DNA from: Linyphia triangularis
Taxonomy: Eukaryota; Arthropoda; Arachnida; Araneae; Linyphiidae
Length of the DNA stretch: 64,000 bases
Assembly: GCA_963978545.1 (NCBI GenBank)
Contig: OZ021727.1
Span: forward strand, 17,868,743-17,932,742
Direction of reading: 5' to 3'
Under the pieces are notes generated by a model, which was given only the letters and a program-made list of their open reading frames with translations, had not been told where the DNA came from and made no database searches. This document shows positions 34,901-46,966 of the stretch, piece after piece (position 1 is the stretch's first letter; the number at the start of each line of letters is the position of its first letter). The translations under genes and the position numbers were made by a program.

Positions 34901-37900
34901 ATGATATATTGCTTCAAAATATTTGAAATGTTGTGTTATAAATATAAAACTGAAATAATAAAAACTAGAAGGGATTAGTCAACGAAATTTGAAGGGATTA
35001 TGCTATTTTTATAGGGGGGGGGGGGGGGGGGTCATTACTATTAACACTTCAGAATTTATTTATTTCTTGATTAACAAGTATGGTGTTATAGGGGAGAGGG
35101 GGACGAGAGAAATCTTTATTAATTAGTTTTCATTCGAATTTTGAAATTAGAATTACTATTGAATCAGTAGTAAAATAAACCGTAGTGCTATTGTCATACT
35201 GCCATACTAAACATAAAAGTCGTACCTGTAACTGAGCTAAAATTAGAATTGGCGTTTTAAGTTTCACATCTTCATGTAGTTGATGCTAACTTATTGATTA
35301 ATAATAACTTTTTTAACATTTCAGCATTTTTACTAGATTAAACAATTTTAACATATGCCTACCATGAATCATTTTAGTTGATAATGTGTTTTTAAAAATA
35401 TTGAATCAAGTAAATGGAATTGTGACGGATTAACAATCCTTTTTTCAGAACTTCATGATGAGGCAAAAGGTTTCGGTGCTTATGCATAATATTGGTGTGT
35501 CCTTATTTAATTTGAACTATCTTAGTGATTTTTAAGGCAAACGATTTCAAATTTCCGATCAATTATGAAGATACTAGAAAGACACTGCATGGTGTCTCAT
35601 TAAATTCATTTCGGGGTATGAAGATAGAAAAGGTACTAATATCTTTGAATATCTGGATTTAACATATCCTGTTTTTTAATTTCTACTTCTATGTTTTTGT
35701 GCAAATGTAAATTTTGGGAAAATATAACAAATTGCATTGAAAAAAATCTGTGTAAAATCTTCTATATTTGATAATTAAAATGAAAGTAAAATAAATGTTT
35801 CTTACCCAAACTTGAAATTTAGTTAGAAATTTGAAACTAGTTTTATGACTACAATTAGAATTTTAAAAATAATACTTATGTTTTTTTTTTTATATTAAGT
35901 GTGAATTTGAAGACAAAATGTAAACACTGAATTTATGAACACTGAATATTAAACACTGAATTTTCTGTTATCAAATATCCTGGAGAATTCTATTGCTTTA
36001 TAAAATGCTACTGCATAAACTAAAGTGCCTAGATATGATGATTTTTTTTTTAGTTTTTTCACTATATAAACTCATCACCCAAACTTAATGGCTGAAAATT
36101 TCTACTCCAGGGATTAGCTAAGCGAAAAACTCCAATAACTATCAATTTTCAATGGAAGGTAAATAAAATATTGAATATTAAAGGAGAAGATGAAGTTATT
36201 TCAACAGTTGAAACCCATTTCCTTGAGTTCAAGAGACTTAAATTTTCAATTTCAACTCGAAGTTCCTCAAAGGGCCTTCTGTCAAGAGTTCTGTCTGTCC
36301 TCCCGTACGCAATATTCGAACGATAAAAGAAAATAGCCGTGAGAAATAGGAGACGCAACCTGTTATCCACAAAATGCACAACCTATAGATTTTATTGTGA
36401 GGGTTAAAAAATAACCCCAGAAAGAAAAAAAAATGAACGCCTTCGATTTCTAAACTGGTCCAATCTGAGAAAAATATAGCCGAAAAATCCATTAACTGCA
36501 ACCGTGAAGTCACACATACGCATGTATATATTTATGCGGAATTTTTTTTTTCTTCTTCTTTTACCTATATAAAAGATACGCAAAATCGAGTGTGAAGGGA
36601 ATATAAAGCATATAACCATATCTTCTTCAGAAAAGTAATATTATAAATATATATAAAAAAAATAGTATCCCTCTTCAAAAACGATTTTTTTCCCCTTTTG
36701 GTCCACCCCGTAGAAGATTTTCGAAATTCGAAGAACCTCACACCCTGTTCGAAAAAATAAACTGGGTCTCTATCCCCTCTTTCGAGTGCCTCCCGAAATG
36801 AGATAAGGGGAAGGGGGGGGGGGGAGGGACTATGCGAAATAGAGTTTTTCCCTACTTTGAATAGGGAATTTCGCAGCAAAGGGGAAAGGAGGAAAAAGAT
36901 GATGACGAGAAAAGGTGCGCGAAAAAGTAACAAAAAATATATTTCATCTATAAAACTTTTGCAGGGTAGGTATATCCCCCCCCCCCCCCCACATAAGGCC
37001 TCGGAATATATGCAAGCTTTCACACAGGGTAAAGCCCCCTAGAAATAAGGTGGGAAGATGGAATATGCAAGAAAAAAAAGTATAATAAATAATAATATAT
37101 ATAAAAAAAAAAATATAGGGGGTTTGAATTTGGACGATTTTAGTCAACTGAAGAGCGATTTTTTTAAGGGTGGGCGAGTGGTGATAGGGAAAAAGAGTGA
37201 AAAGTAGGCGAGGGTGACAAAACGGGTTGATCCAACACAAATAGAGAGATGATAAAAAAAATTCCTGAATCAATATATAGTGATATATCCTATTCTAATC
37301 CTCATATAGGGTCCGTTTTGAATACGCACTTTTTCGCTGTGTAAGAGGAGAAGTTTGGACGATATTATTTTTTTTTTCTCCTCCCCACTTCACTCTTTTT
37401 ACGTTTTGTAAAAAGGATTTTCTATTTGCTTCCACGGAGGAAGTGCAGACATTTTTTTTACTTTGGATGTTGTTTGAACTGATGGAGAGAGGTACTGGAA
37501 ATCTTTCAGAATCCCTCAGAGGTTTTATGATGGATACAAAGTGTGTAGTGAAAAGCGTTACGTGTAGATTGGGTATGTGATAAATGATTTCTGTATCTTA
37601 GTAGACTAAAATGACAAATTTAATTACACCAGTTAGTTGCCCTTTTCAAAACTTAATTCCATTGATCTGATATGCAGGAAGAGTCAAAACTGTGTTTTCA
37701 GGGTTAACTTTAGATATTAGTGTAGTGTAAATTGTGATTGGGATACAGTGTAAATTACAGGGATTTCATTACGATGTATATATTACGATTACAATGTAAA
37801 ATTAGTTAACGAATCACAAAATGGTGGTGCGATTTTATTTAATAATTTATTTAAAAAGTAATATATTTTTTTATTTTTATACACACACCGTAGAGGGAAA

Positions 37901-38067
37901 ATTTCAGTTTATAAAATCTTCCTAAGAAGAGATTATGTTCAATTTTTAAAATTGACTGAATTGGAAGCATTTCAAAATCAATTAAAAAAATAAATACAAA
38001 TGTAAATTCAGGTATTGCTGATAGTAATGTTATAAAACCTGTTGTATAATCCGTTTTAAACATCTAA
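34901..38067. other. Gene-free stretch
   Basis: It holds an 18-base G run (35014-35031), G-rich and C-rich runs near 36813-36825 and 36977-36990, and a purine/pyrimidine-skewed region at 36540-37400. The overlapping ORFs at 36.1-37.3 kb are low-complexity (Phe, Arg, Lys, Pro rich) with no domain. Confidence 0.5.
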
Positions 38068-38071
38068 TTAA

Positions 38072-40870
38072 GGGGTCTCAGTACCCTTAAAAAATTCTGC
38101 AGGCATATGAGAAATCTCAGTTTTCGAGTCAATATAACTTTTTAACCAAGCAAAGTTTAAGGTTCTGGTTTTTTACATTTGAAACTTTACACTATTGTTA
38201 TTTACATCACTCTTAAACTTAAACAGCATTCAAATAATTATTATATATATTTGGAAATGTAAATCATAAAATTTTTAATAATCAGAAAAAAATGCAATTT
38301 GCTGCGCGCATGATTATGAAATAAATTATGACCCAAAGTGTCTCAAATTGGTTTCAAATAACCCATACAATAGCTACCTAGAAGTTATACATCATTTTAG
38401 TATATTTTATAAGGCTTAAGTATTTTTTATTTAAATAAAAATTCAAAAAATTTATTTTTTCGAAAAATTTTCACACAAAAATGCTCCAATTTTTTTTTGT
38501 AAATAAAAATTTTCCCAAATTGAAGTATAAGTTATAGAGTAAGTTATAAAGAACATTTGCAACAAATTTCAAGTTCATACAATAAATACTTTTTTTTAAA
38601 TCATGCGCGCAAACTAGAAATTTACATTTTGAGAAAAATCAAGTTAAAGTTAAAATTTTACCTAAATTAAATAAAATGAGATTAATTACCTAATCAAATT
38701 CTCCTGTACCATAAGCCATTCCTTCCTTCACCTACAGAGACTCATTTATTACAGCATTTTTTAGTTTTTTGGCTTTCCGAGCCTCTAACAAAGCACTGCT
38801 GGCTCTTTTTTCAGCCACAGCGACACGCGTTTGCTATGTGAAATACAAGTAGTAGTTATAAATATTTTTTGTATATTTTAAGTCTAAAACTTTCAAGTTA
38901 GCTAATGTTGACTTCTCTTCACCATTATATATACATTAAGCTGAATATGCAGCTAGCTTAGTTACTGTTATACACGGCCCAATAACTTTCGAACTATACT
39001 TCCATACGAGAGAATTCATGGATTCATTGGTTTTCTGTGTTCGACCGCCAAGGCATTACCATAATAGAACCACTTGGGATATATCTTTAAAAACGGGTTT
39101 AATAGTGTCAATAACGGCCAAAGGTAAAGTGTTCTTATGCTTAAAAACCCTCAGTTAACCGTTAGCTTCTGCAATGTTATACTTACACCAAGTCTTTTCA
39201 CCTTTCGGGCAAACCCAGAGTATAAGCTCTTGGTCAGAGCTGCCTGTATGAGCCCATACAGCCGAAATAGATTGCCTCGTCATTAACGCTAATTGAATTG
39301 TCCCTTATAGCATTCCCGTAGTATGAAGTCAGTTTCTTGACGTTGGTTTCTGTTAATTGACCTTTGCCGCCTATAGTTTTGCCATCTGAAAATTTCTTAT
39401 TTACAAGAACTGACTTCATTTTTCGTAAACGAGTACCCATTCTTTTCTGTATGTGGCCCACGTATTCTACTATCTTAATTTTAAAATCTATCCCACATTG
39501 TTTGCTTTCTGAAACAGCCGCAGATGTCTTGTACTCTTTACACTTCAACCCTCGTTCAGTTTCCGATCTCCGAAAGATTCCATCGACCCCCATCTTTCCG
39601 GCAGATCCAAACATGATTTTTAGTACAAAATGATCTGTGCTTTGAAATCCAAGATTTATATCTGGGTCCAAATTTACAACCTTTGTACAACTGGCATCCT
39701 TTGTAATGTGCCGACATTACCTTGACATCAATGACTTTACCCGAATCACTGTCAATCAACACACAGGCACCGACAAGCAACATGTGGCCTCGACTCTTCC
39801 ATGTACTATCCCCACTAATAGCAACGGAACTATTGTTGTCATTAAGGGAAATTTCATCAGACGCAGCCTGTTTCAAAGAGTCTTCGGCAACTACCTGGAT
39901 GACCTCAGTCAAATTTTTGTTGATATAGCATATGATTTTTTTTAAATGGGTGTTGATAAACTTATCACGTTGCAGAATGTTTGAAGAGAAGTCATTTCAG
40001 CTCCACAATATCTCATGGCTAAAGTCAATTTATTTCTGAAATGTTTTTATTTGGGCCAATCATTAAACAAGATTTAAATGAAGCCTCAGAAGTACAATGA
40101 ACACACGTGACTGTGTAAGTAGAGTACTGGGACTGTGTACTTGTTGATTTATCAGAGAATTTTATATGTCCATGATACAAAAAACTACAAACAGTTTTTT
40201 AAATTATCAAACATAAAAATATCAACAATTCTATATCCACAAAATTCAGTGGAAATATCATCATTCTTCTATGATAGAGTTAGAAGAAGGCATTTTTTTT
40301 TTTTTTTTTTGCTGATAAGCTTTTAGAAGCATGCACTTTGATGAGTGTTGTACTGCTACTATTTACATTTTGTAAGCATATTTATTACCGTTAAACTTCT
40401 TCTTTTTCGACCGCTGTCCTCATGATCTCTTTTAATGATAATTTACTCGCATTTTCATGACTTTAAAAAGCTTTCGGAATCAAAACAAAATCGAATCCTC
40501 AAAAGAACAGTCCAAAACACGCGCTCCAAAACAAAATAATAACATTAAATAACCAGCAAGTAATTCTAAAGTTTAGTTGTATACCTTCTGCTTGTTTACA
40601 TACATTAAAATAATATTAGCAAAGGCTTTGCATGTAGATTAAAAGTGAAATGAAACATACTATAAGCTTGAAATTGTATCGTCTGCTAACAATAAGTGGG
40701 CGTGGCATCGACTGATTTCTAAATGTTGGTTTAAACTTTTTCGAATAACTTCGCAAATAATTTGAGTATCTTCATAATTTTGGTACCAAAATATTCAGAA
40801 TAAAATGGCTCATAACATATATTTTTTTCAAAAAATCGATAATTTTAAAAGTTAAGGGTCCTGAGACCCC
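38072..40870 (-). mobile_element. TTAA-flanked DNA transposon with decayed transposase
   Basis: The inverted ends are GGGGTCTCAGTACCCTTAA (38072-38090) and, as reverse complement, GGGGTCTCAGGACCCTTAA (40852-40870). They differ at one base in 19. TTAA lies immediately outside both ends (38068-38071 and 40871-40874). The 2799-bp element carries a transposase relic on the minus strand (about 38690-40035). Protein similarity is to proteins annotated as Mutator-like transposases of arthropods, but classical Mutator elements duplicate about 9 bp. A TTAA duplication is the hallmark of piggyBac and Kolobok, so Kolobok is the more likely superfamily. That last step is inference. Confidence 0.85.
38690..40035 (-). 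pseudogene. 'Mutator-like'/Kolobok-type transposase, decayed
   Basis: Two overlapping open frames hold the core. 39556-39912 has AISGDSTWKSRGH, the block around the first catalytic Asp, and a GC-x-LYKGC stretch. 39234-39671 has AVSESKQCGIDF and VGHIQKRMGTRLRK, the most conserved part of the family. Downstream traces run past stops to about 38985 (YKHKNTLPLAVIDTIKP, then KTNESMNSLVW). A Lys/Ala-rich tail ending in KEGMAYGTGEFD closes near 38700. Upstream, near 39955-40020, a stretch with MRYCG and TFCNVISLSTP fits the N-terminal side. Between KEYK and TSAAVSES a short segment that in relatives carries an acidic GDGD-type motif seems to be missing. Stops and frame changes make it a pseudogene. 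Confidence 0.78.
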
Positions 40871-40874
40871 TTAA

Positions 40875-41707
40875 AACTATCCATTTAAATGGAGTCTTTA
40901 GTTGTTTACATCTTTCCTTAGATGCAAGTAATTCATACCCTTTGTGAAAAGTTGCAGCAGTAAATTAAAATATCCAATTTTGTTATAGTCCTTATTTTCT
41001 TCTTCACATAGCTCTTTAGGATTGGTGTAAGACACGTTTTTTAATGCGCTCTATTTAATTAAATTTTAATAGTATAATTTGACCTCAGAAAAATATTATA
41101 ATATAAATCCTCTCACCCCCTCTATAGAGGCTGTATAAAAATTAAAACCTAAATTTTCATAAAAATTATCCATAAAAATCCCATCCCTGCTTAACTCCTT
41201 ATTGAATTAGTATAAACTGAAAAAAAATCTCTATCGATAATATTTGTAGAAATAAATCCGGTAACACTACTTTTCAGAACTAATATTGGAAAAGCAAAAA
41301 ACACCACACTTTCTACATTAGTATATTTTCAGAATCATTATCCATTTTTTTTTTTTTTAAATTTTAATTCTGAACAATAGGGATCATCGATTAAAAATTG
41401 ATAATATACTGATAGCCACGTGTGTCTGCTTTGGAAAAGTATATTTTTTTTTACTGGTTTAGAGTTTAGTTTCTGCATTTGAGTAATGAATTTGAAGTCC
41501 GTTGAATTCAATCCACTGGTTCAAAAAAAAAAAAAAAAATATTTAAACAGAAATTTAAGAACAGAAGAACAAAAAGAGAAAAACAGAAATTGAAATTAAT
41601 AAGCCAAATATTTCTTAACATAAGTGCATAAAGTATATGTACGGTTTCAGTAGTGAAAGTTTTTGAAGTAGTGTGAATATATAATATATAAATGTCTCTG
41701 GTAATTA
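40875..41707. other. Short gene-free gap
   Basis: AT-rich sequence between two transposons, with T and A runs (41349-41360 and 41524-41539). Nothing recognisable. Confidence 0.5.
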
Positions 41708-41709
41708 TA

Positions 41710-42973
41710 CAGAGTGTCTATAAAATGTTAGACACATTATGATGTTGAATAATTCATAAAATAATGAAGATTAATTGAAATTGGTAACTCTAATGGTTAG
41801 ATCGACTCAAAAACTTGTATGGCCCTTGTCAATGTACTTCCACATCAGCACTTTTCGTCGCACAGAGAATATCAAGACGGTTGCCCATTTCGCGCCAGGT
41901 GCGGGCAAGCATGTCGACATCCCACAGAGGTTATTGCGACTGTAATCCTGGCATTTAAGTCATTCGACACTTTTCTCCTGTAAACGGATGCCCTTTACGA
42001 ATCCCCAAAGGAAAAAGTCCAGTGACGTTATAACAGATGATCTGGGTGGCCAGGAGAGAAAAGCATTTAATGATAATAACGAGCGCAGATGATATTTACA
42101 AAAGAAATAGTCCGAGAGGCGACTGCAATTTTTGGACCTCATCGAACAACATTCTGATTTTTTTATGGAAATTGGAGAAAAGTGAGTAGATTACGAATCC
42201 ACTGGTCTGCCGTGGCAAAAATGGCCGAAACTGATCAAAAATCGATTTGGATTGAGTTGAACTAAAATCCGATTGCCAAATATGTCATAACTTGCCAAAA
42301 AGATAACAAACTTTTTCGTCTGGCAACCCACTGCATTTTGATTTTCAATGAGAAAAAGCGCAAACGATTTCTGATCTCTTGGCTCGGAAAACTTGTATCT
42401 TTTAAAAGTAAGCCAAATTGGTGACATCAGTTACGTCATCAGTGACGTAATGTTTATAGCCAATTTGGCTCATTTGTGAAAGATGCAAGTAAGCCATCGC
42501 CGCACATCCGAATCATCTGCAACCTTCTTAATTGAAAATTAAAGAGTGAGGGTTACAAATAAAAAAAATGCTCATTATTTGGCAAGTTATGGCGCATTTG
42601 GCAATTGGATTTAGTTCAACTTATTAAAAGTCGATTTTTGACTAGTTTCGGCCATTTTTGCCACGGCAGACCAGTGGATTCGTAATCTACTCACTTTTAT
42701 CCAATTTCTATAAAAAAATTCAGAATGATGTTCGAAGGGGTCCAAAAATTGCAGTCGCCTCTCAGTCTAAAACGAGTAAAACATGAAATTAATAACAAGG
42801 GCAGACGATATTTACAAAAGAAATGATATTGAGGAAATTTTGTATGGCAACGTTCTCTATAAATGAACATATGGCGTTTATACATAGAAAAACTCATATA
42901 AGTTTGTTTAGATCTTCATTATTTTATGAATTGTTCAACATCAAAATGTGTCCAACATTTTATAGATACCCTG
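41710..42973. mobile_element. Palindromic Tc1/mariner-type derivative
   Basis: TA lies on both borders (41708-41709 and 42974-42975). The inverted ends are CAGAGTGTCTATAAAATGTT and CAGGGTATCTATAAAATGTT and stay paired for over 60 bp. Inverted similarity resumes at 42050-42440 against 42450-42800, including CCACTGGTCTGCCGTGGCAA and its complement. The centre near 42445 reads GTCATCAGTGAC. One arm retains transposase coding remnants. The element looks like a transposon that became a long palindrome by inverted duplication of one end. Confidence 0.82.
41820..42062 (-). pseudogene. Tc1/mariner transposase C-terminal fragment
   Basis: The minus strand encodes WPPRSSVITSLDFFLWGFVKG just upstream of about 41990, then a trail with VGCRHACPHLARNGQ. 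The block P-RS-x3-T-LDFFLWG contains the third catalytic Asp of the DD(34)D transposases of Tc1/mariner-related elements. The usual D-L preceding T is altered here. Only the C-terminal part is present, the frame breaks near 41950, and the reading enters the arm sequence on its N-terminal side. It is non-functional. Confidence 0.8.
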
Positions 42974-43228
42974 TATATAGTGATTCAAAATGATTCCATT
43001 CATTACATTTTAAGAGCTAAACTTTACAAGATTGCCAATGTTATGAGAAATTTATGGAAAGAAACTTTTCATGCGCTTACTTATAAGTATCTTTTCTGTA
43101 GATATCAGGTCGGCATTAGAAGAAGTGGTTCGTTACTGATGCAGGAAAGTACGGCAGTGAAACCAATAAGCAGCCTGACATACAACGAAGGATGCTGCAG
43201 TAACTACATATATTTATACTAAACTTAA

Positions 43229-43431
43229 CTTGACATCACTAGACGGTAGATTGTCACCTTGCCCATAGGTATTTAATCCATTTTGGCGGCGTGAAAGCAT
43301 AATGTTCGCCAAACCACAACCCTGTAGAGAACAAAAGGCTATAAGGTTTGGCGAGAATTATGTCTTCACTCCGCTAAAATGGATTAACTGCCTATAAGCA
43401 CGGTGAAGATCTATCGTCTAGTGATGTCAAG
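43229..43431. mobile_element. Foldback MITE flanked by TTAA
   Basis: The 203-bp element begins CTTGACATCACTAGACG and ends with the inverse, with arms of about 88 bp. TTAA lies at 43225-43228 and 43432-43435. The loop is about 25 bp. Inner arm words include AATCCATTTT and CGCCAAACC. It has no coding capacity and shares no end sequence with the other TTAA elements in the window. Confidence 0.88.
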
Positions 43432-43435
43432 TTAA

Positions 43436-43639
43436 CCCTTTGCACTCCAGTGGCGCCTCTCAGGCGCCACACGATTGGATGCCAAACCACGAGAGGACCA
43501 TTAGGTGTAATGCGGAAATTCGATGCAAGGCCAATGACTGTGTTTAGTTTCTATGAAGCAAATCCATAAACACCAGCCGAACCTAAAATGTCTCGAGTTG
43601 CTGATTCCTCCGCGCAAAAAAGGCCTGGAGTGCAAAGGG
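43436..43639. mobile_element. piggyBac-type MITE
   Basis: The perfect 15-bp inverted termini are CCCTTTGCACTCCAG, and TTAA lies at 43432-43435 and 43640-43643. CCC starts and TTAA targets are typical of piggyBac-family elements. Just inside the left end is a second palindrome, GGCGCCTCTCAGGCGCC. At 204 bp it is non-autonomous. Its left TTAA is also the right TTAA of the preceding MITE. Confidence 0.9.
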
Positions 43640-43991
43640 TTAAGTTGGAGTTTAATATAGGCTCGGCCGCTTTCTATAAATGAACCAATTATGATTTTTT
43701 TTATGTACTTCCCAAATTTTGGGCTCTTATTTAATTCTAAGTGATGTAATAGAGGATTTATGTAAAAGTATGTACAGTGGACAAAAATAAGAAATAAAAT
43801 ATAAATAAAAAAAACCTCTGGCACATCTTTTGCTTTAATTTGATGAAAGACAAAAAGGAAAGGTACGGATGTATTTTGCGGAAGGTTTTGGGGAAGGAAT
43901 TAAATTTGGTTTTGTTTTGTTATAAGAATAAAACTTTAAAATATTCAATAGTAACCTTATAAAAGTATTTCATATTTGGATTTAGCATGGA

Positions 43992-44171
43992 TTGGTTGGT
44001 TGTATTCAGATTATCTGGCGCCGTCAGCAACACGAGGGCTATAATGCGCCGAAACATTCGTCATTAGACAAGCCAACATATATTTACAAACACCCACGCC
44101 AACACGGGACTCGAACCCGCAACCTCGTGGTCTAGAAGCTAGCACGCTAACCACTATACCGTTTGGTCGGC
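43992..44171 (-). mobile_element. SINE family 1, copy F
   Basis: A perfect 14-bp duplication GGATTTAGCATGGA occurs at 43978-43991 and 44172-44185. The minus-strand head is GCCGACCAAACGGTATAGTG with B-box GGTTCGAGTCC. The body and TTGG-type tail match the other copies. Confidence 0.93.
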
Positions 44172-44185
44172 GGATTTAGCATGGA

Positions 44186-46757
44186 AAATGTCGGAATACA
44201 AAGTTACAATAAATTTTTACCAAATGATTAGTGATTAAATAGATGGACAATTTTAATTTTAAAACAAAACATTAATTTCAGGCATGAATTGGTTTTACGT
44301 ATTTTATTAAATTTCGTTTTAAACGGTAAATTGTTGAAGGTTAGATGTAAACAGCGAACTTTTGATTAAATAGTATTTCTTAATAATTAATTAAGAAAAT
44401 AATTTAAAATTATTAAAAAGAGAAACAAGTTTTTTTTTTTAAACCTCAATTAATTCAATATTGTCACTCATCTTCCGCAGATTGAACCCTCTTTTTTTCT
44501 GTTATTTTGTTGACAAAATAGTATCGAATATATAAAAACGTCGAATTATGGTGTGTGTGAGAAGAAGCGTTGAGATGGATTAAATGTAGCCTAGTTCCTT
44601 TTCTACAGTATAAACTTTAACTTTTTAATATTAATTCAAACTGTAAATAAATTTCCACTCAGTTTTTTATTTTGCTCTTAATAAGGGTTCGCCAACCACT
44701 TACGCTCATATGTGCTGTGTTTCATAAAACTGAATAATGAAATTTCGGTCTTAGGATATATAAACTATTTTAATGTGAGTTATGTGGTAGAAAATGGAGG
44801 TTTGAATTTATTATATTATTTTCCGTGATTTTATCGAAATAAAATAGTAATTCACTCCTAAAAATTAATTTTTTATACTGAACTATAGCAACTATGACAC
44901 GTGGGAGCAAACAACTGTGTTCTAAGACTTTTATAATCAAAAATATAACCAGTGTTAGGATGTGATTTTTGGCAACTGTACATAAATGATTTCAATTAAA
45001 ATAAATTAAGCTATTACTTTTAATTACACAAATGAATCATCAATTGCCGAAAATGTCTAACTATTTTGATCAAAACCACTGTACCAGTGTCTTTTACGGT
45101 GTTCTGAACATTCCCACCTCTGAAATTCCTGTAGAAATTCATAAAAAGTTGAAAACAGAATGTCTTTAACACTGAGTTTTCTTCACTTGAGCATTTCCCA
45201 TCAATGATAATTTCTCTTCTGTTTCACTTGCCCGAAAGGATAATGTAATAATTACAAAAAAAACATATCATAACGTCAATTTTGTCATTTTGATAGTGAT
45301 TTTTTTTTTAACCAATGTAATAGTTACAGGCAAAATATTACCAAACTAACCATTTTCTTAAATGAAAATTTGAAAACAATCACCGTAAACTATTCAAATC
45401 CATGCCTGTTGTCGAATTTAAATGTAGTGATCAGAGTTATTGTATAATTGAAAGTTGTGCAATGTTTCACAGCCCAACTTTTTAATTAAACTATACCGTT
45501 AGGTAGATTGAGAATTTCATACGAATGCTAAAAATTTATTTTTGATATTTTGTACTGTTATTTACAATGTATATGAATATAATGTGCAATTAACAAATGT
45601 AAAATCGATTAGATTTATATTGCACGAAATTTTGGATTGAAATAAATTGAAAAGTATAAAAAGTTGCCTTACATCACCACAACCTAGGGGTTTAAAAGTA
45701 AATCAATAATCGTTAATCATCTAACTACAAATTAATTTATAGGTAGAAAAATTATGATATATACTTTAACATAACTTACATTATAGTTTAACATAATACA
45801 ACAGACAATTTATTGACTTCAGCTGAAATTTCTAAAATAAAAATTGATAATTACCTTAAAAAAATTAAAAAAAGCTGAATATTCATTTTATCTATGTATC
45901 ATAAAATATTATATATAGTTGACACAGTGCATTTATAAAGTCAAAGAGACACATAATTATTTTTTTATAATAACGTGCAAAAAAATAACCTTTTTTTTTT
46001 ATAATTATTTTGAATCAATAATCGTGGCGAAATTAATACTTTTTCGCGAGGAGCGTGGAAAAGTAACTTTCTCGCCCTAGTGTTAAAAAGTACTTTCTCG
46101 CCCACCTCCTGCTCAAATATTACATAGTCTTGCTATTGAAATGACATATTTTAAGAAGAAATTCATTGACTGGAGTTATCAAAGTTGATAAATGAATGTA
46201 TTAAAAATATTTTTTGCACGTGATTGTGGGAAAATACTCGGTAAATTATTTGACTAGTCAAAAAAGCGTTTTACCAAGTTTGAAAAAGTATTACTTTCCC
46301 CACTAGTTGCATAAATAGTTATTTTTTAATCATTCCTCATGATATAATAAACAGGTGGCATGTAGGATAGACAGTGAAGGAATTTTAAATACACTAGTTT
46401 GTAAAATTGATCGATTGGAGTAAATTTGATGCCAACTGTCTATGGTTTATCGATGAAAAACATTTTCATTTGGACGGATTTGTCAATAAACAAAACTGGT
46501 GAACATGAGGCACTTAACCGTCTGCGAATCTTGCAAAAACTCTTACAGCAGTGACTTTTTGTGCCCTATACAATAAACGGAACTTAGGCCCCATTTTCAT
46601 GTAGGAAAGAATTAACTCATACAACTATAATAAGATTTCACAATTTTTTTTTTGTCATATTTCAATATTGTAACTAATTTTGCAAACCGAAATATTTAAA
46701 ATTCCATACCTGTCTACCCAATGTACTACTTGTCCCTTCTTTTCAGTCTCTTACTAT
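44186..46757. other. Gene-free AT-rich stretch
   Basis: No gene seen. The only structured piece is near 46020-46110, where AAAGTA(A)CTTTCTCGCCC occurs twice (about 46063-46078 and 46088-46104), with a related AAGTATTACTTTCCCC near 46288-46303. This could be an edge of an unclassified repeat. Confidence 0.5.
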
Positions 46758-46767
46758 TTGCAGTTAT

Positions 46768-46956
46768 GTCGGTGAGTTTGCTCAACGACCTATTTTTTTG
46801 ATTTTTTTTTTGTACAATGACGGCTAATCAGGCCGGAACCTACAGCCCAACATGGATTCTGAACCTCAACCAACATCCATGCCTAACCCAGGATTCGAAC
46901 CCGACACCTTTGGCGAGCAAGACCAGAGCGCTAACCCCACAGCCATCAGGTGTGCT
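46768..46956 (-). mobile_element. SINE family 2, copy 2 (best preserved)
   Basis: The minus strand begins ACACCTGATGGCTGTGGGGT, with an A-box region GGCTGTGGGGTTAGCGC and a perfect B-box GGGTTCGAATCC. The body has CATGGATGTTGGTTGAGG, then CCATGTTGGGCTGTAGGTTC. Near-identical 10-bp repeats flank it: TTGCAGTTAT (46758-46767) and TCGCAGTTAT (46957-46966). This copy defines the family, and 7268-7443 and 54579-54765 are relatives. Confidence 0.85.
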
Positions 46957-46966
46957 TCGCAGTTAT

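Noticed and set aside
36149..37273. Overlapping ORFs rich in Phe, Lys and Pro
   Set aside because: They sit in purine/pyrimidine-skewed low-complexity DNA and lack any domain.
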